DNA of 22,636 nucleotides from Ohtaekwangia sp036503775 (GTDB lineage Bacteria > Bacteroidota > Bacteroidia > Cytophagales > Cyclobacteriaceae). Positions 22,584-22,636 of this stretch are shown piece after piece. The position numbers and the translations under genes were made by a program. The stretch covers positions 1 through 22,636 of the forward strand of contig DASXWH010000150.1 in NCBI GenBank assembly GCA_036503775.1, read 5' to 3'. Numbering within the stretch: position 1 is the stretch's first letter; each line of letters starts with the position of its first letter. Under the pieces are notes generated by a model, which was given only the letters and a program-made list of their open reading frames with translations, was not told the origin of the DNA and ran no database searches.

Positions 22584-22636
22584 ATGCTGATCCGTAAGGC
22601 TTCCATCTCTGATATTCCGGTACTGGTTTCTTTTCA
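22584..22636 (+). CDS. GNAT family N-acetyltransferase (partial, N-terminus only)
   Basis: Only the first 17 codons are present. They read MLIRKASISDIPVLVSF, the beta1-alpha1 start typical of GNAT acetyltransferases (I-R-x-A-x-x-x-D-I-P-x-L-V). A good TAnnTTTG promoter element supports this start. The substrate cannot be told. Confidence 0.55.
   Translation, partial: MLIRKASISDIPVLVSF

Overview
This window looks like chromosomal DNA of a Bacteroidota bacterium, most likely a Cytophagales-type organism. The evidence is the gene families and their arrangement: rbfA followed by a single LolC/E-FtsX-type permease, a bacterial GH3-family protein, DUF6263 and TPM-domain proteins, and a small protein ending in CPPYCP. 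Several genes are also preceded by matches to the Bacteroidota -7 promoter element TAnnTTTG, while clear Shine-Dalgarno sites are scarce. I see no rRNA, tRNA, CRISPR array, transposase or integrase. This reads as core chromosome rather than a mobile island. No gene-free stretch exceeds 300 bases; the longest is 19647-19874.

Layout. At 1-1.6 kb on the minus strand, rbfA is followed by an ABC permease cut by the window edge. A plus-strand GT-C-like membrane protein (1.7-3.1 kb) converges on a minus-strand tatC-rpiB pair. That pair lies behind glyA and its intrinsic terminator (4.5-5.8 kb). Three TPM-domain genes form a minus-strand operon (6.0-8.4 kb) that is divergent from a plus-strand UPF0316/DUF2179-type membrane protein and a secreted DUF6263 protein (8.5-10.1 kb). 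A bidirectional hairpin separates these from a GH3-family gene (10.1-11.7 kb). Next, a secreted collagen-like protein, recJ and lptB lie nearly end to end as a probable operon (11.7-15.0 kb). They are followed by a secreted coiled-coil/SPOR-like protein, fumC, a BaiN/HI0933-type flavoprotein and a small secreted NTF2-fold protein (15.1-19.0 kb).

The right end (19.2-22.5 kb) is signal-transduction territory on the minus strand. It holds a small CPPYCP-ending protein, a seven-helix membrane protein, a terminator, an overlapping histidine kinase/LuxR-type response regulator pair, and an intergenic region with three inverted repeats including a perfect 14+14 bp palindrome. Last comes a stand-alone receiver-like protein that has lost the phosphoacceptor Asp and the acidic pocket. 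A GNAT acetyltransferase starts at the right edge on the plus strand.

The housekeeping genes cover ribosome maturation (rbfA), one-carbon metabolism (glyA), Tat export (tatC), the pentose phosphate pathway (rpiB), LPS transport (lptB), DNA repair (recJ) and the TCA cycle (fumC). The best candidates for undescribed biology are the degenerate receiver with its palindromic upstream region, the CPPYCP protein/7TM pair beside a kinase with no sensor domain, and the collagen-like protein placed in front of recJ-lptB.
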